Positions 1 to 13,100 of a stretch of 64,000 bases of DNA are shown in pieces. The translations under genes and the position numbers were made by a program. Every line of letters starts with the position of its first letter. Positions within the stretch are counted from its first letter, which is position 1. The notes beneath the pieces are model-generated. The model was given only the letters and a program-made list of their open reading frames with translations. It had not been told where the DNA came from and did no database searches. This stretch comes from Rhabdornis inornatus (lineage: Eukaryota; Chordata; Aves; Passeriformes; Rhabdornithidae): positions 124,001-188,000 of the forward strand of contig VWZS01002579.1 of NCBI GenBank assembly GCA_013397075.1, read 5' to 3'.

Positions 1-91
1 CCTGCCCGCCGCACCTGCCCCTGCCCCTTCCCCGGGGCTCGCCCCGCCGCCCGCCTCGCTCCGCTCCGCTCCCCCCGGCCCCGCCGCTGAC
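1..91 (-). other. PNPLA3 intron 1, 5' part
   Basis: GC-rich sequence downstream of the exon 1 donor on the minus strand, with CCTGCC/CCGCT-like low-complexity runs. It is truncated by the window edge and no coding sequence is seen in it. Confidence 0.6.
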
Positions 92-278
92 CCAGAGAGC
101 CGCCCCCGACGAGGACGGCGCCGGCCAGCGCCCCGGCCGAGGCGCCGTAGATGTGCCGCGCGTCGCGGATGACGTGCGGGGCGCGCTCCTGCAGGCAGGT
201 GGCGGCGCCGATGTGGTAGACGCCCAGGAAGCCGCAGCCGGCGAAGGACACGCTCCAGCCGCCCTCGCGGTCCAGCAT
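92..278 (-). CDS. PNPLA3: PNPLA3 first coding exon (partial gene, exits left edge)
   Basis: Patatin-like phospholipase domain protein (adiponutrin), a lipid-droplet and ER-associated acyl hydrolase/transacylase of liver and fat. The ATG is at 278-276 in a strong context (GGCGACCATG). The exon encodes 62 residues plus one base and ends at a GTCAGC donor (91-86). Seen in the translation: the glycine-rich oxyanion loop (FAGCGFLG, residues 12-19) and the nucleophile elbow GASAG (residues 45-49, catalytic Ser47). The exon length (62 codons + 1 nt) and motif positions match human PNPLA3 as I recall it. PNPLA2 is similar in this exon, so the symbol rests partly on synteny: the gene is divergent from SULT4A1, as PNPLA3 is in human. 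PNPLA5 would be expected in the opposite orientation. The catalytic Asp and the rest of the gene lie outside the window. Confidence 0.82.
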
Positions 279-480
279 GGTCGCCGGCGGGGACGGGAGC
301 GCTCCGGTAGCGGCGGCCGCTGCCGGGCGACTGAACGCGCTCGGCGGGGTCGCCCTGCGCGTTACACGGGGCCGCGCCCCCGCCGCCGGCCGCGCCGCAG
401 CCAATCCCGCGCCGCCGCTCGGTGGCACAAGGCGCCGCAGCCAACCAGAGTGCACATGCAAATGAGGCCCCGCCCTGGGC
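279..480 (-). promoter_or_regulatory. CpG-island promoter of PNPLA3
   Basis: This very GC- and CpG-rich segment lies immediately upstream of the minus-strand PNPLA3 start codon. It contains a CCAAT box read on the plus strand (401-405), an intact octamer ATGCAAAT (456-463) and a CCCCGCCC GC-box (about 467-474). Together these look like a TATA-less housekeeping-type promoter with NF-Y, POU and Sp1 type sites. The transcription start cannot be fixed from sequence. Whether the promoter also fires on the plus strand is unknown. Confidence 0.55.
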
Positions 481-517
481 AGGGCGCGCTCCCGCGGGTG
501 CGATCCGCGCCCAGAGC

Positions 518-587
518 CCCGTGTCCCGTGTCCCGTGTCCCGTGTCCCGTGTCCCGTGTCCCGTGTCCCGTGTCCCGTGTCCCGTGT
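518..587. repeat. Minisatellite, 10 perfect copies of CCCGTGT
   Basis: Ten uninterrupted 7-bp CCCGTGT units lie about 240 bp upstream of the PNPLA3 start codon. They are followed at about 600-630 by a degenerate 9-bp series (CGGACCCCT-like, about three copies). Open frames through here are by-products of the repeat. Confidence 0.97.
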
Positions 588-743
588 CGCTCGTTCCCTT
601 CGGACCCCTCGGACCCTTTGGACCCCTTGGCTCGGGCAGCCTCCGCCCGTTCCCCAGCCCCGCCTGTCTCCCAGTCTCCGCCCCGAGCGGAGTGGTCCAG
701 AGGGGCGCGGCGCGCCCACCGCGCTTCCAAAGCCACACGGAGC

Positions 744-898
744 GCAGTGGGGTCTGGGGTCAGTGAGGTGCAGTGGGATTTGGGGTCAGTGAGGCGCAGT
801 GGGATTTGGGGTCAGTGAGAACACAGTGGGTCCGGGGTCAGTGAGGTGCAGTGTATTTGGGGTCAGTGAGACACAGTGGATCCGGGTCGGTGAGCTGG
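744..898. repeat. Minisatellite, about 6 copies of a 26-bp unit
   Basis: Units begin at 744, 770, 796, 823, 848 and 873, each 25-27 bp. Each has a GCAGTGG or ACAGTGG start and a GGGGTCAGTGAG core. The copies differ by several substitutions, so this array is older or less homogenised than the CCCGTGT array next to it. Confidence 0.93.
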
Positions 899-3188
899 GG
901 TGCCGGCAGCCGGCCGGGCAGATCCCGCCCTGTGATCCACAGGTACTAAAGGAAGGGATTTGGGATGTGCCAGGCCCGGCGGGCAGCAGGAGGCGGCACC
1001 GCTCCCCAGCCGGTGCGGGCCGTAGGAGCTGCGGGCTTCGCAATCACCCCGATTATCCACGGCTCAAAGGAATCCACTGCAAACATTCATACTGCATGAT
1101 CTTCTCTGTTTAATGCTCCTGAAACTTAAAGAAAATTCATGATGATAATAACACTAGGCTTATAACGGAAAGATGATAGAATAATCTGCTTTCAGGTTGC
1201 AATTTCAATCTGCAAACAATTCTGTGTTCGTGTTCTACAAGCATTTTAGAGAAAGAAGTTCAAGCAAAGCAGCTGAATGCCATCTGAAGTCTAGAACAGC
1301 ATCATCTGGTAGAATTTCTGTAGTACCAGCTGGCTGATGCATCTAAGTCAGGTACTGGTCGACTTCGGGAGGTCTCATAATCTTTAACACTGAAGTCCTC
1401 ATGCTTCCAGCTCTGCAGGCTTATTTTCCTAAACAACAGTTCAAATATTTCAGTGTAGTGCTGCATTGGAGGCCACAGATATGCTCTAAATAATTTTCTG
1501 CTAGAGTTCTCTTAAATGCATCTGAACATATCCAGGTAGGGTTTAGCTCCCTGTAAAAGAGGCAGGTTTCCTCTAAAGTTTTGTTAGAACTGGCATTTGT
1601 ATGTGACTCTGTCACCACAAATCCCTGAGTTCCCATTAGGCTCACCCTGCAGATGAGTAGCTCAGAAGGAATTCACAATTACCTTGCCCAGCAGGGAGCT
1701 CCCCAGAGCTCGACTATGAAAACAAAACAGAGAGCAGCATGTCTGAAATCCTCCAGGATTTAATTGCCTCACTCAGGACTGCAGAAATCCTCTTTAGCTA
1801 CGGGCATGTAGCATTGCATTGTTACAATGGGATGTTATAACACCTCAGAAGAGTCCAAGAGGAGTTCATGCTTTCCAAATATACCTTGGAGAGGTTATGT
1901 CATGAAACCTTTCATTTATAAAAGGAAAGCCGTACCATGAAGAGAGCAGAATTCAAGCTCTTTTTCAGTCTGAGTGGACTTGAAGCTGTAATTCTGCCTC
2001 TAAGCAAGCACCACAAGCACTGGGCCATATTTCCAGATTTCCCACTTCTACGTTAGCTCTCACTTCTGTCTTGTTGGGCCGTTCAGTTTCATCCATTCAC
2101 CATTTCAATGAGCAGAGCAGGGAGAGTCCTAATCCCAAGCCTGCCTGTCTTTAAGGTGCTTCCCATTACTTAGGGAAAAGGAAGGTGTGAGATTGAGCCC
2201 CTTTCAGTTCACAGGGAAGGAAGAAGCTGAAAAGAGAGATGAAACTACATCTCACACTTCCTAGAAGAGTCTTCTTTCATTAAAAATGTGATTGTGACTG
2301 TTTTAACTTTTCAATTCTCTTCTAAAGGAAAGGCCCAGCTGTGCTGTATTTTGTATTCACTTCATGTGTGCTTTCATGCTATTTACTCAGACCTTAAGTG
2401 TGGGAGAATACCATTTCTTAACCCATGTTTTGCAAAATGAACACTGAGGTGTTCAGAGAGGGACATTTCTAGACATCTACAGAAATCTGACAGAGCCAAT
2501 TAAATGGCAGGCAAGCAGGGGATTTTCAGAGCATTATCACATCAATAGCCTTTTCAGGGCTAAGCTCAGTTTTGCTGGTAGACATCAATTCTGTTTGAAA
2601 ATGTTTTTTTAATCCCTAAACTGTCACTAGAAGGCTGTTCCTGAACCACATTTTCCGAATAGTCAGACAGAGTCTTATTTCTCCTGTAAAATGGCCAGTT
2701 CATAACCATCTGCTCCTCTGCTTTGGGTCCTTTGACATTAATATCTCCTATATAACACTGACAATGGTAAGACTGCTGAGTTTTATTCCATGTATCCCCT
2801 ATTCTGTGACACTCAGGGAGCTGAGCTCCTCTGGCTTCCTTTCATGACACACGTGCTAGAGATGCTCCCCAACCAGTAAAGCAACTGGTCCTTCAGATGG
2901 GGCTTCTCTGGAGCTCTACACAGTCCTTGCTAGGGGAGCTGAATCACAGATTCTGATTACTTGTACTGTGATGAACTGGTAAATCCAGGTATTTCCACAT
3001 CTCAGCTTACATCAATGTTTTTAAGTGTATTGCAATTCCTTCAGTACACAATACCAAATTTGTTTCCAGCACTGGTGTCCACATATGCCTAGCATTTTCA
3101 GTATCTGTGTCTTCTTGGACTGCTTCTAATAGATGGTGCAATTTCTCCACTACATCATCTCTAGCTTAGTAAATAACATCTCTTACAG

Positions 3189-3210
3189 AAAAAAAAAAAA
3201 AAAAAAAAAA
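3189..3210. repeat. Poly(A) tract, A22
   Basis: Uninterrupted run of 22 A. I see no retroposed gene body on either side that would make it a processed-pseudogene tail. Confidence 0.95.
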
Positions 3211-5192
3211 GGCAGCAAACAAAAAAGTTTAAGCTGAGGTGCATAATGACAGGATGGATCCCATCCAAGAAAGGTGATACAACCTTGTCACAAGTATTAC
3301 CAACCCTACTGCAATTGTATAAGATGCAGTTTTGAGATTTATATCAACTTTATATCAAGTTTTTGATCAAGTTTACAGTTTATATCGAATATTGTTGACA
3401 AGTATCAAGTCCTGTTTTTATCAAGTATCACTCCATGTACTATATGCTGCAATCTGTGTTGTAGACACATCTTAAATCTTTTACTGAATCAAGGCCGTAA
3501 TATTTCTCCCATAATTTCAGGAATATCAAATAAGTCCTGAAAGGCCTTGTAAGGAAAATCAAGTATATTTCAGTGGGGTTATAATCTACCAGGAAACTTG
3601 TATGCAACTTGCAAACTTCTGTAAGCAGACACTGACCCAGCCCAATGTCTGGCACATAAACTCAACAGACACACCTTCTGTTTGTCATTAACAACCCTTC
3701 ATCCTTTCCATTTAGCAGCTATGTTAATTATGATACGGGTATTCCATTTTCCTAAGATGTGGACTAAATAAAATATTTCATGCAAAAAGAGAGAAATTGA
3801 TATTACACTTGTAAGGCGCTTTTAACTCCTTAGAAGAAAAGTGCCATTTAAGTACCTGCAGGTAGCTGAAGTCACATAATTTATAGGAAAAGAAACCACA
3901 TAGGATGGAGCACCAGCATGAGGTGACAAGCAGCCCCGGGCAGATGACAAATTATTAGGTCTAAAATCTCAGCCAGCTGTGTAAATCTGACAACAATTTC
4001 TGTCATTGGAAAGAGAAAGAGGTCCAAGAGGTCCAAGGAGTTATTGCTAAGCCCTGCTTGGAAACAGTAAATGTTTTCTATGATTTTTTATTATTTTTTT
4101 CTTTCAAGGATTCATTAATAAAGCATTTAAAAATAGATTGGTGTATCACAATAGCCTTTTTTATAGGGGAGGTGGAAAGGGGCACAGTAATGAAGTTGGC
4201 CTAGTATCACTCAGCAAGTCTAGTTTCAAAGTTGGAGGGGAAGTCTGATTTACTGAGTGCTAAGCCATATCTACAGCTTAGAACTTCTCCAGAAGGATAA
4301 CAAAGTACCTGCTAGAATTTCTAGAGCCCAGGACACTTGCCAGGACAGTCTGTCATGTGTCTGTGTCCTTGTCAAGTGACCTTGTCAAGTGATCATCTAC
4401 CTAATCTAAAAATATCAAAGCCTCATCTCTACCTAACACCTTTTTGGGAATGCTCTGCTGTGAAAATTTTCTGCAGAAACACGAAGCATTTGTTGGCAAA
4501 GTTTAGGTGCCTTTGGTGAGTAATGCAGCCTTGGCTCGTGATAGAAAGCCTTGCTCTTCTCTGCCTGAAAGAATCCAAAAAGCAAAACCAAGGGATTGCT
4601 TTACACCCCCTTTAAGATCTCTTATGTGGGATGCTGCAAGTTTACTCCCGTTGTTTCAGTGCATGCAGGGGAGAAAGGATACAAGCTCTGCTGCCTTTGT
4701 TATTCAGGTAACTGCTGCTTATGTTCCTCTGAAGATGCTGATTTGTCACAGAAATCATAATCAAAAGCAGGTATTAATTCTACTCCTTTTATGGGATCAT
4801 CCTACCAGGGCTGAATCAAATAAGAGTGTGGATACACACATATTTAGAGAGCTTGAGAATTCTTTCTCAGGCCTGGACTTCTGTTGCCTCTCAGGTCCAT
4901 TCCCAGACTTATAAGCTGATTATGGCTTCAATTAGGAAGGGACTCTCCCAAGATGATAATACGGTCAAAACAGAATAGAATCTGGTGAAAAACAGAATGG
5001 AATTCATAATAAAGATCAACACCTGGTGTTTTTCCCATGGGACACATCCTGAGGTATGGTCTCATGGATATTTCTCCCAATTGTCCGATGAGTTACTGTC
5101 CTGTTTTAGCTCCACGTAATATGCTTTAAATACGAGCTGTCCATTCAATAAAGTTGGCCTTTTTTCCCTAAAGAGGTCCATGTGTGTTGCTG

Positions 5193-5197
<5 letters not shown>

Positions 5198-5229
<32 letters not shown>
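5198..5229. repeat. (TC)16 microsatellite
   Basis: 32 bp of perfect TC dinucleotide, followed by G and a T8 run. It produces an Arg-Glu repeat in a spurious minus-strand frame. Confidence 0.97.
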
Positions 5230-5232
<3 letters not shown>

Positions 5233-8200
5233 TTTTTTAGCGCAGTAACCACATAAGAGAAATTCTACTGGATCAGTGGCCAGGAGACTGTTAAACAGCT
5301 TTTCCTCTTTAAAATGCATGAGGAGCCACAAGGCAGGAATGGAGAAGTGTTGAGTTACAGAGGGAGGTAAGCTGAGGACAAATACAGACCATAATCTGGA
5401 CAAGGAATTCATTACATTCCTGGTGCCAAGGCCCCACATGCGCACTCACCACTGGGAGGGCTCTACACTGGGGAGCAGGGGCAAAGAAAGGACATTGAAA
5501 TCATCCTGCCAAGATAAGTTTCAGTAGTTTTTAGTCTGTTTGCAACATCAACTGAAATCCCTTCATTACACCCTGTTGTAAACCTCACAGAGAAACTACA
5601 GTTGGCACAAGCATCCATCCTGTTCCATTATTGGCTTCCAGGTCTGTTCAAACCATATGGACCAGAACAGACTCAGGCACTTGGTGGAGATCTTTTTCTC
5701 TTTGCATGTCTTATGGCCCATTAAGCTTGAAAAGGTCTCAAGTTAGCTACTCTCAGGTTACTTTGGCAAGAGGTTGTTTTAGTGAAAGCTGCTGACCTGT
5801 TTTTCCCTTGGGCCTGATCTTCTGACATTTGAGTACGGATTTGGGAGTTCAGGTTAAGGTTCTGGTGGCTCTTTCTAAGTCATTATTTTTGTGTGTAGTG
5901 AAGCTGAAGAAACTTGAGAGTATGAGCTCAAAAATTGGTTTGTACATGTCTGGGACAGTAGATGATGACAGTTTGAGCAGTTTTAGTGCAGATTCCAAAC
6001 TTCACAGCACAACCTTTTGAACTAAGCTAAGAGGTCTTTTATCTGACTTGCATTTGTGACTGTGGACTAACAGACTCCAGTCTGGGCAAAGGGAAATCAA
6101 CTGTGAAGATCTGTAGGAAAAGGGCAGTGTACAAAACCTAAAACCAGATAGATAAAGCAACCTCTGGTATTTTCCAGAGGTTTCTGCCATGATCTTTTCC
6201 AAAGGAAAAAAAATCAAAACCCAAGCATCCATTTCACATACTTTTTGCTAGGATCCAACACTAAGTCATTCTGTAGAGACAGAGCCCTGTGCTCTCTGTG
6301 GCTGAAGCATGGGGGTTGTAGGTCTAGCTTTTGAAAAAATCTCTTTACAGGTCCTGTTTCAAGCTGTATGCTCTTACAAAACAGGGATCTTCATTTTGGA
6401 AGCTGTATTGGAAGTACTTCATCTGGTTGCTTTGTCCTTAGTAGTTAGTGTGCTACTATCTGGCTTGTAGTTTACTTGTGCAAACCATTTTGTGACTGTT
6501 GCTGAACCTTAAAACATAGGGGAGGTACTCAGATCTGGGTGTATCCCATGCCCTAAAAATTCGGGCTGTTAAAATGCAAATTCTGCTGCCAGCCCTTCCT
6601 TCCTCTGGGTGATATGGGAGGGAGAAACACAGTAAAGCAAATTTAGAAAAGATAATCCAAAGGATATGGTAGCTAAAAAAAAAGACATACATAGCACATT
6701 TGCCTTTGGCCAACTTGTTTGCAAACAGGTCTCTCACAAGAATGTGCTGGGACAGCAGGCAGAGAAGAGCACCATACAAGGGGCACATGCTGGGCATCAC
6801 TGGCCAGGGTCTGCTTAAGCACAGTGCATGTAACAAACTCACTGGTCATCAAGAGCTTCCACTTCATGCTAAAGGGCTGACAACAGTCACTGAGTGCTGG
6901 CATCAGAAGCTTGCTTTGTCAATTTATTGGAAAAAGCTTCCAGCACTCAGCACATTTTCATATCTGAGGGTGTCTGGCAACCAGTGTAACCGGTTAGGTA
7001 GGAGAAGCAAAGAATTTTCATGTCTTGAATTCCTTGGTGTGAGCTGTGTTTTTCCTTCTCAAAGCCAAGCAGAAAAATCCTGAGAGTTAAAATTTGCTTC
7101 TCAGGTCTGATATCAAAATCCATTGCCTTTACTCTTCATAATTTCACAACTCTTGCATGGAACAAATAGCCTAGAACTATTTCACATGAACATGGTCCAA
7201 ATACTGTTTCACAGGAACGCGACCCATTTTTTAAAAAATATTCTCACTTTATTTTTGTTTCATGACTTTGTGGCCTGGTATGCACGTTGCAACAGTTTCT
7301 AGCAAAAGATCCCATGCAGCTTTATACATCCTGCTAATGAGATACAGCAATACCCATGCCCAGTGCTGACTTGCAACCTTGTTTTTTATTAATTACTTTT
7401 GGCCTTGACCTAAGAAAATACTTTAAACCTATAATTGCCCTAAAGACTAGGTGTTTGTCTTCCCAAGTCTAAGCCCAATAATATTTAGGGAATTATTCTA
7501 GATCCAGATATGTACATAAGGAACACTTTCTCCAGCAGAATATTTCCCAAGAGTTGTGATGCATTTGAATCTTGTTTTGCACACAGTGTTCCGTTAGCCA
7601 GGAAATGTACATGATGATTTTATATTCACCTCTTTACAGAATTCTCATTCTGCAGGGATACAGCTGGTCCTTCATTCAGCACCCCTCAGAGATGGAAGCT
7701 CATGAGAGAAGTATGAAACTAATATTTATAATAAAAGAAAATGGTTGTTTATGTAAACAGAGACCAGTAAGCTGCTTAGCATGCATTAGCACCTTCTTAA
7801 CATTTGAAAATGCATTAAGAAATTCTAGAGAGGAGATTATGGAGCTGAACATAGGTGAAGATGTTGTCAACAGACTGTGTGGGTGAGATGTAAACATACG
7901 GGCTGTGCATAAATAAAGGCCTTTGTTAGAGTAGTCCTGGTTCTCCTGATTCTTTAAATACCAGGGATTTGAAATTCCTGGGGTGCTTTTCCTTCCAGCT
8001 GGAGAGGGGAAGGAAGTTGTACGAAGCCCGTTGCACCTTGCAGGTGGCTAAACCAAACCACAGGCGGGTTGATATAACCAGGCAATGATGGCACAAAAGG
8101 GACAGCGACTTCACAAGTGCCACAAGGACTTCATGCAGTTTGCCTTGGAAAGCAAAACATTCTAGTGAGCTTTTGGGCAGCAATACCAACCTAGGCAGTC

Positions 8201-9408
8201 AGTGCCAGCCCTCTGACACCCCTGGCTGTGCTCATATGAGCATCAGTGCACAGTGGACTGGGTGGAGGAGCTGCAGTGCCAGGAAATAACTTTTCTCCTC
8301 TCTGTTTCCTTCTGTGTTTGTCTACTTGTTAAGCTTTCTGCTGCTGAACAGCAAACCACCCGTGGCCTCAGCATGGAAAAGCTTCCTTAGGGCTTATGTA
8401 AGCCAGGTGACCTGGGGGAAGCCATTCCCTGGCACGTAGCAGAGGGGACCTGAGGTAGGAGGGGGGGCAGCCTCAGCAGGGGTGATGTCCCTGTGTGCTG
8501 CACTGCAATTAGAGACCTTTCTGCTCACTCAGCTGTACTGCAGGTTTAGGGGCTTAGTGAAAGGTAGCCCTGTGTTGTGAAGGTGTTGTCCCGTCACACT
8601 AAATTAATTTATCATTACAAATTAGTAATGATAAGCCACCAGGCTTCCAAAAAATTGTGAGGAAAGAAAGAAGAGACATTTTAGGAAGCCTGCCTTTTCC
8701 CTAAAAGTCTCCAAAGTTCCTGTTTGTGGAGGTGGAAGTTTGGAGCAGCTATTCCAGAACACAGCTTGAGGAAAGTGGCTAAAGTCATTAGAGCTGGCCA
8801 CAGTTTTGCCACTGTGTTCCAGGAGTTGTCCTAAGTGACATTTCTCAGCCTGGACCTGTTTTAATAATTAAATTATAGCACAATAAGGAGGATTTGGAGA
8901 AGGCTCTTTCTCCTGTAGCTCTTCTTTAACAAGAATAAAGAGCTTTTGCTCTTTCTTTGTGGAGGAAGGATGTTATTTAAGTCCAGTGAGGAAGACATGT
9001 AAGCTATGCATCTCTCATTGGGTCAAAATAAACATCTGTTCTCAACTATTCATCCTCCTGTGAATTATGTTAGGCAGCCACCTGTGCAAGGCCCTGGCTG
9101 CTGTGAATTTTGAAGAATTCACCATTCTTCCCAAATGTTGCACAGGAAATTTAGACATAGCCTTAACACTAGGTAAACTTTATGCCAAGGTACCAAGTGT
9201 TTCAAGAGAGCTGATGAAATGGTGAAGGCAACAATACTCAACTCCTTTGCTTGGTCTAATTTTCATCCAGATTGATTCGTTTCATTTTTATGTAGATATG
9301 ATTCAAATTTTTAGCAGGCAAATGATCAGTACAGCAGAAACCAAGAACCTTTTCAACTCCCCACTTAACCAGGAATCCTAACAAGTTTAAAGAGGATATG
9401 AGGGCTCT

Positions 9409-10143
9409 GCACAGGGATCAGGACAGGCTGGACCCATGGCCAGGCCAGTGCTCTGAGGGTCAACAAGGCCAAGGGCCAGGTCCTGCCTTGGGTCACAGCA
9501 AGCCCTGCAGCTCCAGGCTGGGGCACAGGGGCTGGAAAGCTGGGAAAGGCCCTGGGGGTGCTGGGGACAGCGGCTGGACATGAGCCCAGGTGTGCCCAGG
9601 GGGGCAAGAGGCCAATGGCCCCTGGGCTGTGCCAGCCATGGGGTGGCAGCAGGGCCAGGGCAGGGACTGTCCCCTGTGCTGGCACTGCTGGGGCCACACC
9701 TCACATCCTGGGGCACTGCTGGGAACCTCAGCACAAGAAAGACACTGAGGGGCTGGAGTGTGTCCAGGGAAGGGAACGGAGCTGGGGAAGGGGCTGGAGC
9801 AGCAGGAGGGGCTGAGGGAGCTGGGAAAGGGGCTCAGCCTGGAGAAAAGGAGGCTCAGGGGGAACCTTCTGGCTCTGCACAACTCCCTGACAGGAGGGGA
9901 CAGCTGGGGGGGTCAGGCTCTGCTCCCAGGGAACAAGCGACAGAATGAGAGGAAACAGCCTCAAGCTGTGCCAGGGGAGATTCAGGTTGGACATCAGGAG
10001 GAATTTTGTCATGGAAAGGGTGCTCAGGCATTGGAAGGGACTGCTCAGTGAGGTTGAGTCCCCATACCCATCCAAGGAAAGACTGGACATGCCACTCAGT
10101 GCTCTGGGCTGGGTGACAAGGTGGGAATTGGTCACAGTCCCTA
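9409..10143 (+). mobile_element. CR1-type LINE relic, 3' part of ORF2 and tail
   Basis: Non-LTR retrotransposon fragment. In pieces of frame the translation resembles the C-terminus of CR1 ORF2 (reverse-transcriptase protein): segments like LRELGKG..SLEKRRLRG (about 9800-9875) and LKLCQGRFRLDIRRNF (about 9960-10010) are the classic CR1 end-of-ORF2 signature. They lie in different frames, so the copy is frameshifted and dead. The nucleotide text, for example CTGGAGAAAAGGAGGCTCAG, also matches bird CR1 as I remember it. It ends near GGTCACAG without a clear 8-bp tail repeat. Positions 9605-9912 are almost identical to an inverted copy at 32536-32843. Confidence 0.88.
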
Positions 10144-10149
10144 TCTACT

Positions 10150-13100
10150 GGGATTAGCATTTAAAAATAATTGCCAGATCCAGATCTTCAGCTGCTGCAA
10201 ATCATTGTATTCACTTTTCAAATGTGCTGGTGAATTTGTTTTCAAAACCAATAAACTGTTCTGCTTGAATAATACTTTTATTTGGAGTGGTTCCCTTTTA
10301 CTTCAGTGATGTTTCCCACTGAGAAAACCAGTATAAAATTTGTACCAGAAATTGTACAGGAGTCCTACATTTTTCAGCTCTGCTCTGCTGGGAGATGAGG
10401 GACTTTTCACTTCCTGTTACTTCGTATTTCATCCCTTTCGCCCTTTGTCCTGCTCTCGATTGCTCTGTTCCTTCCTCCTCTGCTTCCATGTCTGTATGCT
10501 CCCTGTCTTCCCTTCCTTCTCCTGCCACTTCTCTGATCCTAGGCTTAGCCAACACTATTAGCTAACTTCAGAGAGATAAAGGTGATCATTTAGCTGGGTT
10601 AGAAAGCTGAGTTGGAGAGGGTAAGCAGGTACCAGAGGGAGGCTCTGCCTGCTTGGCATAGCCAAGCTGGTTCTGTCAGCAGGGTCAGTGCAGGCTGCAG
10701 GTGCTGAGGCACATTTCCAAATATTTTGTGACTTGTGGGCAGCCCCTGCTTCCCTTTCCCGGGTGTGCAAGGGAGAGGGCACAGCAGTGTGCCAGCTGAA
10801 GATGGTCAGTGGGTCAGGGAGCTGGCTCTGGCATGGGGAGGGACTGACCTTCACCTCTGCCATTCCCTAAAAAACATGCTGTGGGAACAGGCTGCAGCTG
10901 TGCCTGTTCTTTCAGAAGTCCAGAGCCTTTTGCAGTTCCTGTCTGTGCTGTGACAAGAGTGACCAAGGCGTGGGGGCTTTTTGGCCTGTCCATTCTCATC
11001 CACCCAGTCTGCTCTCTGTGCATCCCTGGCAGATATCCCTGACGTATTCCTGATGTCTGTACCTGTGCCTTCTGAGAAATGCTACTGAGGACCATGCTGG
11101 TTACATTTTTAACCATCTTTAAACGTGTACAAAACAGTAATTGCCATCTTCTCAGGCCTTAAGTTCCTGTCCACGGATTGGAAAGGCACAAAATAATTTT
11201 CTCTCCTTTCCTAGCCCATTCTAATTTAGGAATCTAGGCCACCATGTCACACCACTTCCCTTTACTCCCCTTTCCCCCACTTCTTTCCCAGCTGCTGAAT
11301 GTTGGCTTGCTGTAGGACTTTGGCTGTGGCATGATGTCAGTTATGTTGTGAAATAGGCAGACTCTGGTCTTAATTCTTAGCTGGTAAAGGCAGAGAAACC
11401 CTTAACTTCAACTTTACCCATAGTGATAGATCTGTCCTGACTTGTCCTGTGGAAGGAATAATACTCCAAAAAAATAGGAGTAAATACAATGTCCTTTCCC
11501 TAACTAAATACTGACTTCGGTCAACTGAAGAAACAAGGTTTATTTGCTTCAGTCCATTTCAAAAGCAAAGCATGAAGTTTGATCTCACTGAACAAGTTCT
11601 GAAAAAGAAAACTCCCTGATTTGATTCACTCCTTTTCCAGAGAAAGTGTCACTGCCTCCCTGCTGCCCACTGATTTCCACTGAGCCCTCCTAAATGTGCA
11701 CACACCCAAAGAGCAGTTCCTGTTGATTTAGCTGCTCCTCTTTCAGCAAAAGATGATGTTCTGACTGCCAGCAGATCAACCCCCTCTTTGCCACCTCAGA
11801 AAGGGGATAATGTGGATCCTGCTGCCCAAGAGACCAGGCTAATACTGATTATTCCCAGGATTCACAGCAACGTCACAGGAAGCTCATGAAGACTGCAGTA
11901 CGTGCAGGCAGAGGATTCACTCTCCTGGAGCAAGTTCTGAGCTTTTATTCTCCAAACTCAAGAAATAGGCATTTTCCTAGCACAGCTGAAGTGTCCCATC
12001 ATCTCTGGACGCTCTGTGGAAGGGAGGAGATTATTTACACTCATTCAGAAGAAACACAACTGCTTTACTGCCCTCCCCCAACAACACTAGGCATGCAGAG
12101 TATAAGTGAAGATTAACTGGGAGACTAGGAGGAAGAAAGAATACAGGTAGTTGAGATAAGCAATCTTGTCTTTAGATGACCTCTTTTAATCTTATTTGTT
12201 GCCAAGATCAGCATAAGCCCAAGTTCTGCATATTCAGAAAACAAAAAAGCAACACACTTAGTAGTGTTAATCTTTATTTTGCATTAAATTTGCCAAGCAG
12301 AACTAGAAGCTTGGCATGATTTCCTCCGGGCATTTCAAAGTTCAGCTAAATAATAATGCCTTATAGACAGGAACTTTCAGTGTATATTCAGGATAAACTG
12401 TTTCTCTAGCATAATTAAAGGCACATATTTTGATATTTCTCATCTCACAGATCTCCATGTGGCTTTGCCTACCTCCATTATACCACAAAAAATAATACAC
12501 AGATATCTACATATACATATACATTGGTACTCAGAAAAAGGCTGAAAAATACAGGCAGACACCAAGGTTAGAAAAGTGTAATGCATAATGTTAAGTATAA
12601 ATGTGTCTATGTAGTTAAACCATAGACACTAAGTTTGTAATAAAATAAAACCTCAGTTTATAAACACCTATGATACAGTGACAGACCTAAAACTCTATTT
12701 TGGTGGTTATATTGTTAGTTTTTCTGTATACATATGCTCATGGTTGCATTTCACATCTCATGGTTACAGAGGCTGAGGCATATTTAGTAACATAATTGAG
12801 ATTACAAGAGGGAACAAATGAATTAAAGCTTCCCCTTTCTATTTGCTAACCAGACATGAGGAGAGGTTATTTCTTGAGGAGGTCCTTGACAGCTGTGTGC
12901 TGTGAAGCCCTTGAATGCCCCCTTTTTCCTTGCCTTTCCTTCAAAACTTTTTCCTTTGCTCTTAGCCTTTGTAGGCAGCAGACTCCTTGCCCTGTTGCTT
13001 CAACACCAGGCAGCCCTCCAGCCTTCCTCCAGCCCATGTTGCAGCCCTGACCCCATTAATCTGGCCAAAAGGCTTTCAAAGTGGAAACACTGATAATCAT

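Larger units (their letters stand above)
900..9400. other. Intergenic DNA, no gene recognised
   Basis: AT-rich sequence with stops in all frames at ordinary density. The only structure seen is simple: an A22 tract (3189-3210), a 14-bp direct duplication near 4368-4395 and the (TC)16 microsatellite at 5198-5229. The open frames (up to 135 codons) match no protein family I know and lack convincing splice or codon-bias support. Confidence 0.6.

Noticed and set aside
153..818. 221-codon plus-strand frame at the left edge
   Set aside because: It is antisense to the PNPLA3 exon and then runs through the CCCGTGT and 26-bp minisatellites, so the repeats and GC content explain why it is open.
9365..10160. 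Cluster of 60-135-codon frames on both strands
   Set aside because: Fragments and shadows of one frameshifted CR1 ORF2 relic, not genes.
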